Below, in pieces: positions 1-9,500 of a DNA stretch of 64,000 bases; position 1 is the first letter of the stretch; every line of letters begins with the position of its first letter. The stretch covers positions 60,309 to 124,308 of the forward strand of contig JAGAFU010000055.1 of NCBI GenBank assembly GCA_017627955.1, read 5' to 3'. This stretch comes from Bacteroidales bacterium. Lineage in GTDB: Bacteria; Bacteroidota; Bacteroidia; Bacteroidales; UBA932. The position numbers and the translations under genes are program-made. The notes under the pieces were generated by a model. It searched no databases. It was not told the DNA's origin and was given only the letters and a program-made list of their open reading frames with translations.

Positions 1-2
1 CC

Positions 3-2969
3 ATCATGAAGTCGACTGCCCGCAGGTTCAAGGAGAATGAGTCTATCGTGGTGAATGCCACACAGTTCGATAAGGATCTCAGTATCAATCATGATTTCGT
101 GACCATCGACGGAGACAAGGCCGTGTATCACAACCATTGGATGGCCGGTGGCAACGAGATCACCTGGGATATGGTCCACTATGACGTTCAGCTCATCGGT
201 GGTATCGTCCTGAACGGAGGAGTAAAATCCAACAAGGAGCAGATGGGTAGCATAGCCGAGATGGCTACCGGTGAGGGTAAGACCCTCGTGGCGACCTTGC
301 CGGTGTTCCTCAACGCCCTTGCGGGGAAGGGAGTCCATGTCGTGACTGTCAACGACTACCTCTCCAAGCGAGACTCCGAGTGGATGGGACCTCTCTACAT
401 GTTCCATGGCCTTTCGGTCGACTGCATTGACAAGCATGAGCCGAACAGCGACGCCCGAAAGAGGGCCTACAACTGCGACATCACTTTCGGTACCAACAAT
501 GAGTTCGGTTTCGACTACTTGAGGGACAACATGGCCGTCAACATGAACGACCTTGTCCAGCGCAAGCATCACTACGCCATCGTCGATGAGGTCGACTCAG
601 TCTTGATCGATGATGCCCGTACCCCTCTGATCATTTCCGGTCCTGTGGCGAAAGCGGAGGATGACGAGCAGTACATGGAGTACCGTCCGTATGTCGAGAG
701 TCTGTACCAGAAGCAGCGCAACCTTGTCAACCAGGTGCTTAACGAGGCGAAGAAAGCTATCGCCGCGGGCAAGATGGACGAAGGCGGCATGCTCCTCTAC
801 AGGGCCTACAAGGGACTCCCCAAGTACCAGCCGCTCATCAAGTTCCTCAGCGAGCAAGGCATGAAAGCCCTCATGCAGAAGGCCGAGAACTTCTACATGC
901 AGGACAATGAGAGCCAGATGCACATCGTGACCGACGAGCTGTATTTCGTGATCAGCGAGCAGCAGCACTCTGTGGACATGACCGACAAGGGTCATGACGC
1001 CCTGGCGAACGCGGTTTCCGATCCTGATTTCTTCGTCCTTCCCGACATGGGCAGCAAGATCGCTGACATCAAGAAGGACGAGAACATGACACCCGAGCAG
1101 AAGCAGGAGGCCCAGGACAGGCTCATGGAGGAATATTCACTCAAGAGTGAGAGGGTCCATGCCATGATCCAGCTCCTGAAGGCTTACGCGATGTTCCAGA
1201 AGGACGTCGACTACGTCGTCATCGACAACAAGGTCAAGATCGTCGATGAGCAGACCGGCCGTATCATGGAGGGACGCCGCTGGAGCGACGGTCTCCATCA
1301 GGCTGTCGAGGCAAAGGAAAATGTCAAGGTCGAGGCCGCTACCCAGACCTTCGCGACCATCACCCTGCAGAACTACTTCAGGATGTATCACAAGCTTGCT
1401 GGTATGACCGGTACCGCCGAGACTGAGGCTGGTGAGTTCTGGTCCATCTACAAGCTGGATGTCGTCGTGATCCCGACCAACCGTCCTGTGATAAGGAACG
1501 ACCAGGACGATCTCATCTACAAGACCAAAAAAGCCAAGTATCAGGCTGTTATCAATAAGGTAAAAGAGCTGACCGATGCCGGCAGGCCGGTCCTGGTGGG
1601 AACGACCGATGTCGAGACCTCCGAGCTTCTCAGCCGTATGCTCCGTATGAGGGGAATCAAGCATAATGTCTTGAATGCCAAGGAGCATGCACGTGAGGCT
1701 GAAATCGTCGCTCAGGCTGGACAGAAGGGGAATGTCACCATCGCAACCAACATGGCAGGCCGTGGAACCGACATCAAGCTGACTCCTGAGGTCAAGGCCG
1801 CGGGTGGACTCGCGATCATCGGTACGGAAAGGCATGACAGCCGCCGTGTGGACCGTCAGCTGCGTGGCCGTTCCGGCCGACAGGGCGACCCGGGTTCCTC
1901 TGAGTTCTACATCTCCCTTGAGGATAAGCTGATGCGTCTGTTCGGTTCCGAGAGGATCGCCGGAGTCGTGGATAAGCTTGTCATGGCGGATGACGAGGCT
2001 CTTGTCAACGGAATGCTCTCCAAGTCGATAGAGAACGCGCAGAAGAAGGTGGAAGAGAACAACTTCGGTGTTCGTAAGAGACTCCTTGAGTATGACGACG
2101 TGATGAACTATCAGCGCGAGGCTGTCTACGCCCGCCGTCGTAACGCCTTGTCCGGCGAGAGGATCGAGATCGATGTCCAGAACATGATGATCGACTCCTC
2201 CAACATAATCTCCGAGAGGGCGGAAGGCATGTCGTACCAGGCCTTTGAGGAATATGTAATGGGCCAGATGTCCATCGACCTCGGTTTCGACGAGGCCTTC
2301 TATACTTCAGCTAAGCCGGAGGACATCTCCAAAGCCTTGTGCGCTCACATGCAGGAGGTCTATGACCGCAGGATGAACACTCTTTCCGAGAAGGTCTATC
2401 CCTTCATCAAGCAGATATTCGAGAAGCAGGGGAGTATGTATCAGAACATCGCCATCCCTATCTCTGATGGACGTAAGATGTTGACCCTCAGTGTTAATCT
2501 CGAGAAGGCCTACAACACCCAGGGCAAGGAGATCGCTAAGGCTTTGAGCCGTACGATCATTCTCTACCAGATTGATGAGCACTGGAAGCAGCACCTCCGC
2601 GAGATGGACGATCTTCGTACAAGTGTCCAGAACGCCGCTTACGAGCAGAAGGATCCGCTGGTGGTCTACAAGCTTGAGAGTTACAACCTTTTCGCCTCGA
2701 TGCTTGAAGATCTCAACAAGGATGTTCTCTCATTCCTCCTGAGGGCCTTCGTGCCGCTGAGAGACGAGAATGAGGCCCGTCCGGCCCAGGCGCCGAGGCG
2801 CCGTACCGACATGAGCCAGATGCAGACCCGTCGCAATGACCTTGTCACTAACGGGGAGCAGAAGGCGAACGCCCCGGTCCATGTGGAGAAGAGGGTTGGA
2901 AGGAACGATCCTTGCCCTTGCGGCTCTGGCAAGAAATACAAGAACTGCCATGGTGCAGGCCTAGTGTAA
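3..2969 (+). CDS. secA: Preprotein translocase ATPase SecA (5' end outside window)
   Basis: SecA is the ATPase motor that drives unfolded preproteins through the SecYEG channel at the inner membrane. The frame is open to the left edge, so the first roughly 100 residues are missing; numbering here is from the ATG at position 6. Walker A (ATGEGKT) is at residues 87-93 and the DEAD-like box (VDEVD) near 193. The helicase motif with AGRGTDI and the [13 protein letters not shown] segment follow in the second ATPase half. The C-terminus (about 966-984) is a zinc-binding SEC-C tail, [19 protein letters not shown], which binds SecB or the ribosome in other bacteria. The bactofilin gene follows after one base, so the two are probably co-transcribed. 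Identity is certain. Confidence 0.97.
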   Translation: MMKSTARRFKENESIVVNATQFDKDLSINHDFVTIDGDKAVYHNHWMAGGNEITWDMVHYDVQLIGGIVLNGGVKSNKEQMGSIAEMATGEGKTLVATLPVFLNALAGKGVHVVTVNDYLSKRDSEWMGPLYMFHGLSVDCIDKHEPNSDARKRAYNCDITFGTNNEFGFDYLRDNMAVNMNDLVQRKHHYAIVDEVDSVLIDDARTPLIISGPVAKAEDDEQYMEYRPYVESLYQKQRNLVNQVLNEAKKAIAAGKMDEGGMLLYRAYKGLPKYQPLIKFLSEQGMKALMQKAENFYMQDNESQMHIVTDELYFVISEQQHSVDMTDKGHDALANAVSDPDFFVLPDMGSKIADIKKDENMTPEQKQEAQDRLMEEYSLKSERVHAMIQLLKAYAMFQKDVDYVVIDNKVKIVDEQTGRIMEGRRWSDGLHQAVEAKENVKVEAATQTFATITLQNYFRMYHKLAGMTGTAETEAGEFWSIYKLDVVVIPTNRPVIRNDQDDLIYKTKKAKYQAVINKVKELTDAGRPVLVGTTDVETSELLSRMLRMRGIKHNVLNAKEHAREAEIVAQAGQKGNVTIATNMAGRGTDIKLTPEVKAAGGLAIIGTERHDSRRVDRQLRGRSGRQGDPGSSEFYISLEDKLMRLFGSERIAGVVDKLVMADDEALVNGMLSKSIENAQKKVEENNFGVRKRLLEYDDVMNYQREAVYARRRNALSGERIEIDVQNMMIDSSNIISERAEGMSYQAFEEYVMGQMSIDLGFDEAFYTSAKPEDISKALCAHMQEVYDRRMNTLSEKVYPFIKQIFEKQGSMYQNIAIPISDGRKMLTLSVNLEKAYNTQGKEIAKALSRTIILYQIDEHWKQHLREMDDLRTSVQNAAYEQKDPLVVYKLESYNLFASMLEDLNKDVLSFLLRAFVPLRDENEARPAQAPRRRTDMSQMQTRRNDLVTNGEQKANAPVHVEKRVGRNDPCPCGSGKKYKNCHGAGLV

Positions 2970-2970
2970 A

Positions 2971-3504
2971 ATGTTGAATATTAACAATAAAATGATAAAG
3001 AATATGGCAGCGAATTATGACAGGTCCGGCGATAGTGTCGGTGTCAACGACATCAGCAGAATCTCGGCTGGCTCGAGCATCAAGGGAGAGATCACATCTC
3101 CTAACGACATCAGGATAGACGGTACTTTTGAAGGTAAGATAGTTTCACAGGCAAAGGTTGTTGTCGGAGAGAAGGCAATCGTCAAAGGTGACATCATCTG
3201 CTCAAGTTGCGACTTCTGGGGAAAGATCGACGGTAATTTCTATGTCAAGGACACCCTCAGCCTCAAAGACACGTGCGTCGTGACCGGCGACCTTCACATC
3301 AGAAGGCTCCAGGTCGATCTTGACGCCACCTTCAACGGCAATTGCAAGATGATCACTGAAGGCGAGTTCACCCAGTTGACCACTGGTGAGCGTCCCTCCA
3401 TGTATGATATTCCCGGTAATGAGGACAATGATGAGACCTTCAAGGTCGGTTCATCCTCTTCTCCTTTCTCAACTCCCGCCGGGAGCGATATTCCCGAAGC
3501 ATAA
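2971..3504 (+). CDS. Bactofilin (polymer-forming cytoskeletal protein)
   Basis: Bactofilins assemble spontaneously into membrane-associated filaments that scaffold cell-wall or envelope enzymes. The 177-aa product has a central region (about residues 30-130) of short glycine- and valine-punctuated beta repeats, such as SSIKGEITSPNDIRIDGTFE and KAIVKGDIICSS, typical of the DUF583 right-handed beta-helix. The flanking tails are polar and disordered. Alternative starts lie at 2992 and 3004 (MAANYD); the beta-helix is unaffected by the choice. The gene lies 1 nt after secA and ends at a short hairpin shared with the convergent efflux operon. Family assignment is firm, the specific cellular role is not known from sequence. 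Confidence 0.88.
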   Translation: MLNINNKMIKNMAANYDRSGDSVGVNDISRISAGSSIKGEITSPNDIRIDGTFEGKIVSQAKVVVGEKAIVKGDIICSSCDFWGKIDGNFYVKDTLSLKDTCVVTGDLHIRRLQVDLDATFNGNCKMITEGEFTQLTTGERPSMYDIPGNEDNDETFKVGSSSSPFSTPAGSDIPEA

Positions 3505-3523
3505 GAAAAACCGTAAGGTTTTC
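3505..3523. terminator. Short bidirectional terminator
   Basis: AAAACC-GTAA-GGTTTT hairpin flanked by A and T runs lies between the convergent ends of the bactofilin gene and the efflux lipoprotein gene. It overlaps the stop codon of the latter. The stem is short, so efficiency is uncertain. Confidence 0.5.
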
Positions 3524-4809
3524 TATTCTACTCCTCCGCCCAAGGCCTGGTATAAGGCTATCTGGGCGGAGGTTATTGATTGTAAGTCGCTGATAATCCC
3601 CAGCTCAGCGCTCAGAAGGGACTGTTGGGCCGTGAGAACTTCCAGATAATTGGTTGAGGAATAGATCATCGTCAGCTCGATCTTCTCCATGGCTTCGGCG
3701 AGGGCGTCGCGCTGGAGTTCGTCTGTCTTCAGTTTCTCGGCGGCGGTGCGGCAAAGAGATATCGCGTTGTCGATTTCCGCTCCGGCGTCAAGCAGAGTCT
3801 GCTTGAAGGAAAGCTTGGCCTCCTCCTGTCGGGCTTGCGCGCTCTTGAGGGCAGCCTTGTTGATCTTCCTGTTCAGTATCGGCGCGGCCAGGTTGCCCAA
3901 GGCGGACCAGGCCAAGTCGCTGTCAGAGGCCCAAGTGCCTCTGCCATCGAGGGTAAGGTCCGGATAGAAGGATGATCTCGCGAGGGCGGTGTTGTAGAAA
4001 GCCTCGGCAAGGGCCATCTCCGCTTGCCTGACATCCGGGCGGGAGACCGCGACTTTCAATGGGATCTCAAGGTAACGTTCCATGGGCAGTGAGCTCTCTC
4101 CCAGAACCCCTCTCTCAATATTCATTTCCCTGTCTCCAATCAAGGCTTTCAGACTGTTCTCCTCCATCTCTATGCTTCCTCTCAGGCCGATCGCCGATGA
4201 CTCAAGTTTCATCCTGGTCGCCTTAGCCTGCAGGATTGAGATGCTGTTGGTCTTGCCCGCCGCTTTCAATGATTCCAGGACGGAGATGGTCCGATCCCAG
4301 TTATCCAGCGTCTTGAGGCTTATGTCCAACTCTGCATCCAGAACGAGGAGGGTGTAATAGTTCTGCGCCACGGCGGCGATAAGGGAAGCTTTCACTGCCT
4401 GGCTGTAAGCCTCGCTGCCTTGGAGGGCTGAACGGGCGGCCATGGTGGCGTTCCTTGCCTTCCCGAATATGTCCAGTTGCCACGATGCCCGAAGACCGGC
4501 CCCAAGGGTTCCGTAACGGATGTCCGCTGAACCGCTTCCGTCAAGTGATGGAAGGAATTGGCCTCTGGCTTTCTCCAACGCGGCTTCCGCTTCCTGAACC
4601 TTGAGTTCGGCTATAGCCGGGGAGGTCGCGTCGGCCAAAGCTTTCTCGATGAGAGTCCGCAAACGGGGATCAGTGTACATATCCCTCCATCCGGGTATCT
4701 CTATGGTCTCGGTGAAAGGGACATCAATCTCCGGACGCTCGTATTTCGGATACAGCCCGCAAGATCCGGCGACCACAGCGGCGATTATCAGTATCAAAGT
4801 CTTTCTCAT
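3523..4809 (-). CDS. RND efflux outer-membrane lipoprotein (OprM/NodT family)
   Basis: This is the TolC-like outer-membrane exit duct of a tripartite efflux pump. The 428-aa product begins with a lipoprotein signal (MRKTLILIIAAVVAGSCG; lipobox AGSC). It then has two tandem outer-membrane efflux repeats rich in long amphipathic helices, for example around EAEAALEKARGQFLPSLDG and later AEAMEKIELTMIYSSTNYLE. Length is slightly shorter than proteobacterial OprM, as is common for the NodT/CusC type. Its start codon overlaps the stop region of the upstream pump gene, so it is the third gene of the operon adaptor-pump-duct. The exported substrate cannot be read from the sequence. Confidence 0.92.
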   Translation of the reverse strand: MRKTLILIIAAVVAGSCGLYPKYERPEIDVPFTETIEIPGWRDMYTDPRLRTLIEKALADATSPAIAELKVQEAEAALEKARGQFLPSLDGSGSADIRYGTLGAGLRASWQLDIFGKARNATMAARSALQGSEAYSQAVKASLIAAVAQNYYTLLVLDAELDISLKTLDNWDRTISVLESLKAAGKTNSISILQAKATRMKLESSAIGLRGSIEMEENSLKALIGDREMNIERGVLGESSLPMERYLEIPLKVAVSRPDVRQAEMALAEAFYNTALARSSFYPDLTLDGRGTWASDSDLAWSALGNLAAPILNRKINKAALKSAQARQEEAKLSFKQTLLDAGAEIDNAISLCRTAAEKLKTDELQRDALAEAMEKIELTMIYSSTNYLEVLTAQQSLLSAELGIISDLQSITSAQIALYQALGGGVE

Positions 4810-7800
4810 GACAATTCCTCCTCTCTATTCTTCCTCCCGGGGAACATTTTCTCGTCAAGGTAAATGAATATGATTGTCAGCACGGGAGTGACCAGCAGCA
4901 AGGCGATGGTCCCTATCAGCATTCCTCCGGCGGCTCCGACGCCGACCGAGATATTCCCGTTGGCCCCGACACCGGACGCGAATACCAGTGGCAGCAAGCC
5001 GATTATCATGGTCAGGGAGGTCATCAGGATCGGACGCAAGCGGTCCTTCGCGGCGCTCATCGCGGCTTGGGTTATGCTGGCTCCCTCCCTTCTGGCTATC
5101 GTGGCATATTCAGTGAGCAGCACGGCGGTCTTTGCGAGAAGACCGATCAGCATGATGAGTCCGATCTGTAGATAGATGTTATTGTCCAGGCCCCACAGCT
5201 TGGCGCAGAGGAAACTGCCGGCAAGGCCGAAGGGGACCGAGAGGATGATCGCGAGGGGAATCGTCACGCTTTCGTACAAGGCGCACAGGATCAAGAATAT
5301 GAACAAGAGGCAGATGGCGAACACGAGAACCGTCGTGTTCCCGCCTTCGACCTCTTCCCTGGACATTCCTCCGAACTCAAAGCCATATCCTTCGGGCAGG
5401 GCGGTGCGGGAAGTCTCCTCGATAGCCGCGATCGCCTGACCGGAGCTGTGTCCCTGGCCATTCTCGCCATAGACGGCTATGGAGGGGAAGAGGTTGAACC
5501 TGGAGAGTGACTCGGAACCGTAGACTTTCGTCAGCTTGATGTACTGGCTGACGGGAGACATCTCGCCAGCGCTGTTGCGGACGTAAATATTGTTGAAAGA
5601 CTCGGGGCTGGACCTGAACTCGGGGGAGGCCTGGACCATCACCCTGTAGATTTTGGTGAAGCGGTTGATGTTCGAGGCGTAGACTCCTCCCACATAGCCC
5701 GCGAGAACGCTCAGGACTGATCTCGGGGAGACTCCGGCCCTCTTGCACTTGACGGCGTCCACATCGACGATGTACTGGGGGTACTTCGTGTCGAAACTGG
5801 TGTACGCCCTGGAGATCTCCGGCCTCGCGTTCAGGGCATCGATAAACTCTCTGGTGTATTTCAGAAGGTCCTCCACGCTGCCGCCTTTCTTGTCCTGGAC
5901 ATAAAGCTCGAAGCCGCTGGAACTGCCATATCCGGAGATCATTGGTCTCGTGGAAAGGCGTATCTGGGCCGCTGAGATATGGGATGTCCTGCGGTAGATC
6001 TCTTCCATCACCGCCCTCTCGGAATCATTTTTCCCCTTGCGCTCACTCCAGTTCTTCAGCCTCAAGTTGAATGAGGCGGCGGCTGTGGTCGTCGTGCGTC
6101 TCGCATCTGAACCTGTAGTCCTTGAATATAGCTCTATCTGAGGTATTTCCCGTATGACCTCCTCGACTTCGGAAACGATTTTGCCGGTTTCCTCCAGGTT
6201 GGTGCCAGGAGCCGCCTGAACATTGACGGTGATGCTGCCAAGGTCCTCTTGGGGCACGAGGCTGCTTTTGGTCGTCATCAGCATGTAGGCGAGCGAGCCG
6301 ATCGCGGCAGCCACCAGCAACCAGCAAAGCCACTTGTTCTTGAACAGGTTGAGCTCGGCGAATGAATATCCGCGCTTGAACACGTCGAAACGCTTGTTGA
6401 AAGCGTAATGGAATTTGTCCGACATCCCGGCTCCCTGTCCTTCCGGAGCCCTCGGCTTCAGAAGCAAGGCGCTTAACGCTGGACTGAGCGTCAGGGAGTT
6501 GATGCAGGAGATACCGACCGCGACCGCCATCGTGAGACCGAACTGGGTGTAGAATATTCCCGTTGTCCCACCCATGAAGCAGACAGGCACAAACACCGCC
6601 ATGAACACCAGTGTGTTGGTGACAATGGCCGAGGTCAGGTCTTTCATGGCGTCGATCGTCGCTTTGTAGGCGGAGGTGTATCCCTCATCAAACTTGGCCT
6701 GAACGGCCTCCACAACGACTATCGAGTCGTCCACCACTGTGCCTATCACCAGGACCAGCGCGAACAGGGTCAGAAGGTTGAGACTGAAACCGGCGGCGTA
6801 GATGAACGCGAAAGTTCCTACCAGCGAAACTATGATGGATAAGGAAGGGATCAGAGTCGCCTTGAAATCGTGGAGGAAGAGGTAGACCACGATGATGACA
6901 AGGAGAATGGCCAGCAGCAGGGTTTTGATGACTTCCGCGATGGATGCGTCAAGGAAGTCCTTGATACTCATAACGGTGACAAGCTTCATTCCCCTTGGGA
7001 GATCCTTCTCGAACTCCTTGAACTCTTTCTGGACCTTCTTGATGACCTCATTGGCGTTGGAGCCTGAAGTCTGGACGATCATCATGTTGCACGAAGGGTG
7101 GCCGTTGACCTCGTTGAAGAAGTTGTACTGCTGGGCTCCGAGCTCAATCGTGGCGACATCCCCGAGGCGGAGCAGACGTCCGTCCGGCAGGGACTTGATC
7201 ACCATCTTCTCGAAATCTTCCTCCTTCTCGTAACGTCCCCTGTACTTGAGCGTGTAGACGAACACATTGTCGGTCTCAAGTCCCAGCTTGCCAGTAGCGG
7301 CCTCGATGTTTTGCTCGGCGAGCACTTCAGAGATGTCCGAGGGCACCAGGGAGTACATCGCCATCTTCCCGGGATCCAGCCATATTCTCATAGAGTACCT
7401 CGCTCCGAACACATTGACCTCACCGACTCCCGGAATACGGCTCAGGCGGGGCTCAAGGTTGATCTGGAGGTAGTTCGTGAGGAAGTTGGCGGCGAAAGAG
7501 TCGTCGGGGCTGTACAGCGACACGAACATCAGGGTACTCGTCTGCATTTTACGCACGGTGACTCCGCTTTGCACGACCTCGGCCGGGAGAAGCCTCTGGG
7601 CTTCACCGACTCGGTTCTGCACATTGACGACCGACATGTCGGGATCGGTACCCTGCTTGAAGAATATCCTTATGGAGGCCCCTCCGGCATTGGTGGCGTT
7701 GGAGGTCATGTACATCATATTCTCCACTCCGTTAATGGATTCCTCGAGCGGGACGACGACACTCTTCATGACGGTCTCGGCGCTTGCTCCGGAATAGTTG

Positions 7801-7943
7801 GCCATCACGGTGACGGTCGGGGGAGCGATGTCGGGATATTGCTCAAGAGGGAGCCTGGAAAGACAGATGAGACCAATTATCAGTACGGCGACGGAGATGA
7901 CACTTGAGAGTATCGGCCGGTCTATGAAAGTCTTGACGTTCAT
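4806..7943 (-). CDS. RND multidrug efflux pump, HAE1/AcrB family
   Basis: This inner-membrane proton/drug antiporter is the motor of the tripartite pump. The 1045-aa length matches AcrB/MexB. The N-terminus (MNVKTFIDRPILSSVISVAV) is the usual first transmembrane helix, followed by the periplasmic porter domain. TM4 carries the proton-relay pair of aspartates in VLVIGTVVDDSIVVVEA. The second half repeats the porter and TM bundle, with AKTAVLLTEYA near the end. The downstream lipoprotein start overlaps its stop. The upstream adaptor stop overlaps its start as ATGA. AcrB-like rather than heavy-metal (CzcA) type is inferred from the overall motif pattern; drug, bile-salt or fatty-acid export are all possible. 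Confidence 0.95.
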   Translation of the reverse strand: MNVKTFIDRPILSSVISVAVLIIGLICLSRLPLEQYPDIAPPTVTVMANYSGASAETVMKSVVVPLEESINGVENMMYMTSNATNAGGASIRIFFKQGTDPDMSVVNVQNRVGEAQRLLPAEVVQSGVTVRKMQTSTLMFVSLYSPDDSFAANFLTNYLQINLEPRLSRIPGVGEVNVFGARYSMRIWLDPGKMAMYSLVPSDISEVLAEQNIEAATGKLGLETDNVFVYTLKYRGRYEKEEDFEKMVIKSLPDGRLLRLGDVATIELGAQQYNFFNEVNGHPSCNMMIVQTSGSNANEVIKKVQKEFKEFEKDLPRGMKLVTVMSIKDFLDASIAEVIKTLLLAILLVIIVVYLFLHDFKATLIPSLSIIVSLVGTFAFIYAAGFSLNLLTLFALVLVIGTVVDDSIVVVEAVQAKFDEGYTSAYKATIDAMKDLTSAIVTNTLVFMAVFVPVCFMGGTTGIFYTQFGLTMAVAVGISCINSLTLSPALSALLLKPRAPEGQGAGMSDKFHYAFNKRFDVFKRGYSFAELNLFKNKWLCWLLVAAAIGSLAYMLMTTKSSLVPQEDLGSITVNVQAAPGTNLEETGKIVSEVEEVIREIPQIELYSRTTGSDARRTTTTAAASFNLRLKNWSERKGKNDSERAVMEEIYRRTSHISAAQIRLSTRPMISGYGSSSGFELYVQDKKGGSVEDLLKYTREFIDALNARPEISRAYTSFDTKYPQYIVDVDAVKCKRAGVSPRSVLSVLAGYVGGVYASNINRFTKIYRVMVQASPEFRSSPESFNNIYVRNSAGEMSPVSQYIKLTKVYGSESLSRFNLFPSIAVYGENGQGHSSGQAIAAIEETSRTALPEGYGFEFGGMSREEVEGGNTTVLVFAICLLFIFLILCALYESVTIPLAIILSVPFGLAGSFLCAKLWGLDNNIYLQIGLIMLIGLLAKTAVLLTEYATIARREGASITQAAMSAAKDRLRPILMTSLTMIIGLLPLVFASGVGANGNISVGVGAAGGMLIGTIALLLVTPVLTIIFIYLDEKMFPGRKNREEELS

Positions 7944-9040
7944 TCTCCGGCGACTTTAATGGGTGTACCTTCGCGCACGAGTCCGGCACCTTCTGCGATG
8001 ATGATGTCTCCTTCCTCAAGCCCGCTCTCGACGACATAGTCGGAACCATTGTTGAGCTTGAATACTTTGACAGGGGCTGAAACGGCTTTCCCTTCCTCAA
8101 CCTTGAAGGCGAAAACCCTTTCCTGAATCTCATAAGTGGCTGTCTGGGGGATGACTATGCAGTCTTTGATGTCCGTGGGAACCACGACCGTGGCTGTGCC
8201 CCCGCTCCTCAGCAGACGCCCTTTGTTGGGATATTTAGCCCTCATCCTGACGGATCCTGTGCTCTGGTCCACTATGCCGCTGACCGCGTCAATCCGCCCT
8301 TTTGCGGGATATTCCTCCCCGTCGCTCATGATGAGTCCCACATCTGGCATGTCCCGCAGGAAAGCCTCCTGCGATCCCGCCTGACGGATATATTCCAGAA
8401 TCTGGTTCTCGCTCAGGGAGAAGTAGGCGTAGACATGGCTGTCGTCAGAGACTGTCACGAGCGGGCTCGTGATCGAGCTGCTGACAAGGGCTCCGACCCT
8501 GTAAGGGATCATACCGGCCACTCCATCGACTGGGCTCTTTATGACTGTGTAGGAGAGATTGTTCCGGGCGGTGGTAACTTGGGCCTCTGCCTGGGCGTAG
8601 GCGGCCTCAGCGGCGGCGAGGGCGTTTTTAGAGGTCTGGAGCTCGTAGGCGGAGATCACTTCCTTGTCAAACAGCATCTGGTTGCTTTCGGCTGTAAGCT
8701 TCGCGGTTGAGAGCTGTGCCTCGGCGCTTTTCTTGTTGGCCTGAGCCACTTCCAGCGCGGCGGTGTAGGGAATCTGGTCGAGAATGAACAAAGTCTGGCC
8801 TTTGCGTACGTTGTCTCCCTCCTCAAAACAGATCCTTGTGATAGTGCCGGTTACCTGGGGCCTTATCTCAACCATTTGCTGTCCTTCAAGCGAGGCGGCG
8901 TAACGGGACTCTAGGGTTTGGTCAGATCTTGTGACAGTAAGTGTTTTGTACTCCGCGGGAGCTTTCCCCGCTTCTTTCTTTCCGGTGCATCCGGCCGCTA
9001 GAAGGGCTAATGTGCCCAGAATAAAAAATGATCTCCTCAT
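7940..9040 (-). CDS. RND efflux periplasmic adaptor (AcrA family lipoprotein)
   Basis: This membrane-fusion protein bridges the RND pump and the outer-membrane duct. The 366-aa product has a lipoprotein signal with lipobox LAAGC near residue 18. A barrel-sandwich segment follows (VEIRPQVTGTITRICFEEGD), then a coiled-coil hairpin of alanine-rich helices (about 95-150). The second lipoyl half is VIKSPVDGVAGMIPYRVGAL, with beta-barrel and membrane-proximal domains at the end. It is the first gene of the operon, and its TGA overlaps the pump start by four bases. A palindrome and a TATTTTTG promoter box lie upstream. Confidence 0.94.
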   Translation of the reverse strand: MRRSFFILGTLALLAAGCTGKKEAGKAPAEYKTLTVTRSDQTLESRYAASLEGQQMVEIRPQVTGTITRICFEEGDNVRKGQTLFILDQIPYTAALEVAQANKKSAEAQLSTAKLTAESNQMLFDKEVISAYELQTSKNALAAAEAAYAQAEAQVTTARNNLSYTVIKSPVDGVAGMIPYRVGALVSSSITSPLVTVSDDSHVYAYFSLSENQILEYIRQAGSQEAFLRDMPDVGLIMSDGEEYPAKGRIDAVSGIVDQSTGSVRMRAKYPNKGRLLRSGGTATVVVPTDIKDCIVIPQTATYEIQERVFAFKVEEGKAVSAPVKVFKLNNGSDYVVESGLEEGDIIIAEGAGLVREGTPIKVAGE

Positions 9041-9057
9041 TGAATATTGTCAAGTCG

Positions 9058-9090
9058 CTAAAATACACTGTATTTTAGACAGCAAAAATA
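9058..9090 (-). promoter_or_regulatory. Efflux operon promoter with 21-bp palindromic operator candidate
   Basis: On the minus strand a Bacteroidota-type -7 box TATTTTTG lies at 9083-9090. Immediately downstream, over the expected transcription start, sits a perfect palindrome CTAAAATAC-ACT-GTATTTTAG (9058-9078). The first pump gene starts at 9040. The position over the start site suits a dimeric repressor such as a TetR or MarR type. No such regulator gene is adjacent, so the binding protein is unknown. Confidence 0.6.
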
Positions 9091-9124
9091 AGGCAAGGTT
9101 TAAAAGGAGTGGAGATATACAACC

Positions 9125-9155
9125 AAAAAAACGGACAGCCAAATAGACTGTCCGT
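9125..9155 (-). terminator. Terminator hairpin downstream of duplicated tRNA end
   Basis: Stem ACGGACAG/CTGTCCGT with an 9-nt loop, followed on the minus strand by a run of seven T. It lies about 9 nt past the duplicated tRNA-Gly 3' end, so it would end any transcript crossing that element. Confidence 0.7.
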
Positions 9156-9163
9156 TGTCTCGT

Positions 9164-9294
9164 CGAGCGGAATACGAGATTCGAGCCCGAGGCTGCGCCT
9201 CGGTCAAACTCGCGCCTTCCACGTTACCCCCGCCGCCTGGAAGGCGGCTGCCCCTCGGGGGCTATGAGGGTCGCTCGGCCGAATCTCGTATTCC
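9164..9294. repeat. Duplicated tRNA-Gly 3' end within a hairpin-rich element
   Basis: The 21 bases at 9164-9184 (CGAGCGGAATACGAGATTCGA) are identical in content to 9337-9357, which is the 3' end of tRNA-Gly. The distance between them is 173 bp. A 15-bp inverted copy lies at 9280-9294. Between them are GC-rich hairpins, CCGAGG/CCTCGG and GCCGCCT/AGGCGGC. No open reading frame is evident. It may be an attachment-site scar from an element that once used the tRNA gene, or a degenerate tRNA duplication. The nearby gene order looks undisturbed. Confidence 0.6.
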
Positions 9295-9302
9295 TGAAAC
9301 CG

Positions 9303-9326
9303 AAAAAACAGCCTAAAAGGCTGTCT
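9303..9326 (-). terminator. Terminator of the rplS-tRNA-Arg-tRNA-Gly unit
   Basis: On the minus strand, hairpin ACAGCC...GGCTGT followed by TTTTTT lies 13-15 nt past the tRNA-Gly 3' end. This is a classic intrinsic terminator. Confidence 0.8.
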
Positions 9327-9338
9327 TTTCAATTTCCG

Positions 9339-9411
9339 AGCGGAATACGAGATTCGAACTCGCGACCCTCAGCTTGGGAAGCTGATGCTCTACCAACTGA
9401 GCTAATTCCGC
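9339..9411 (-). tRNA. tRNA-Gly (anticodon CCC)
   Basis: Cloverleaf read on the minus strand. Acceptor GCGGAAT pairs with ATTCCGC, discriminator T. The D-arm has GCTCAGTTGGTAGAGC, the anticodon arm TCAGC-TTCCCAA-GCTGA gives CCC, and the T-arm GCGAG-TTCGAAT-CTCGT closes the fold. CCA is not encoded. It lies 4 bp from tRNA-Arg and shares its transcript. Confidence 0.95.
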
Positions 9412-9415
9412 CAAG

Positions 9416-9492
9416 TGGTGATCCCCACAGGATTCAAACCTGTAACCTTCTGATCCGTAGTCAGATGCTCTATTCAATTGAGCTAGGGGACC
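9416..9492 (-). tRNA. tRNA-Arg (anticodon ACG), CCA encoded
   Basis: Cloverleaf on the minus strand. Acceptor GGTCCCC pairs with GGGGATC, discriminator A, then encoded CCA (9416-9418). The anticodon arm TCTGA-CTACGGA-TCAGA gives ACG, which needs A34-to-inosine editing by TadA. The T-arm is ACAGG-TTTGAAT-CCTGT. It begins 8 nt after the rplS stop, indicating co-transcription with L19. Confidence 0.95.
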
Positions 9493-9500
9493 TGGTCTTT

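Noticed and set aside
1137-1835. Long antisense frame inside secA
   Set aside because: It lies wholly opposite a conserved gene, has no promoter or family motif, and is explained by codon bias of secA.
7098-7907. 269-codon plus-strand frame opposite the efflux pump
   Set aside because: Shadow of the AcrB-like gene; no recognisable domain.
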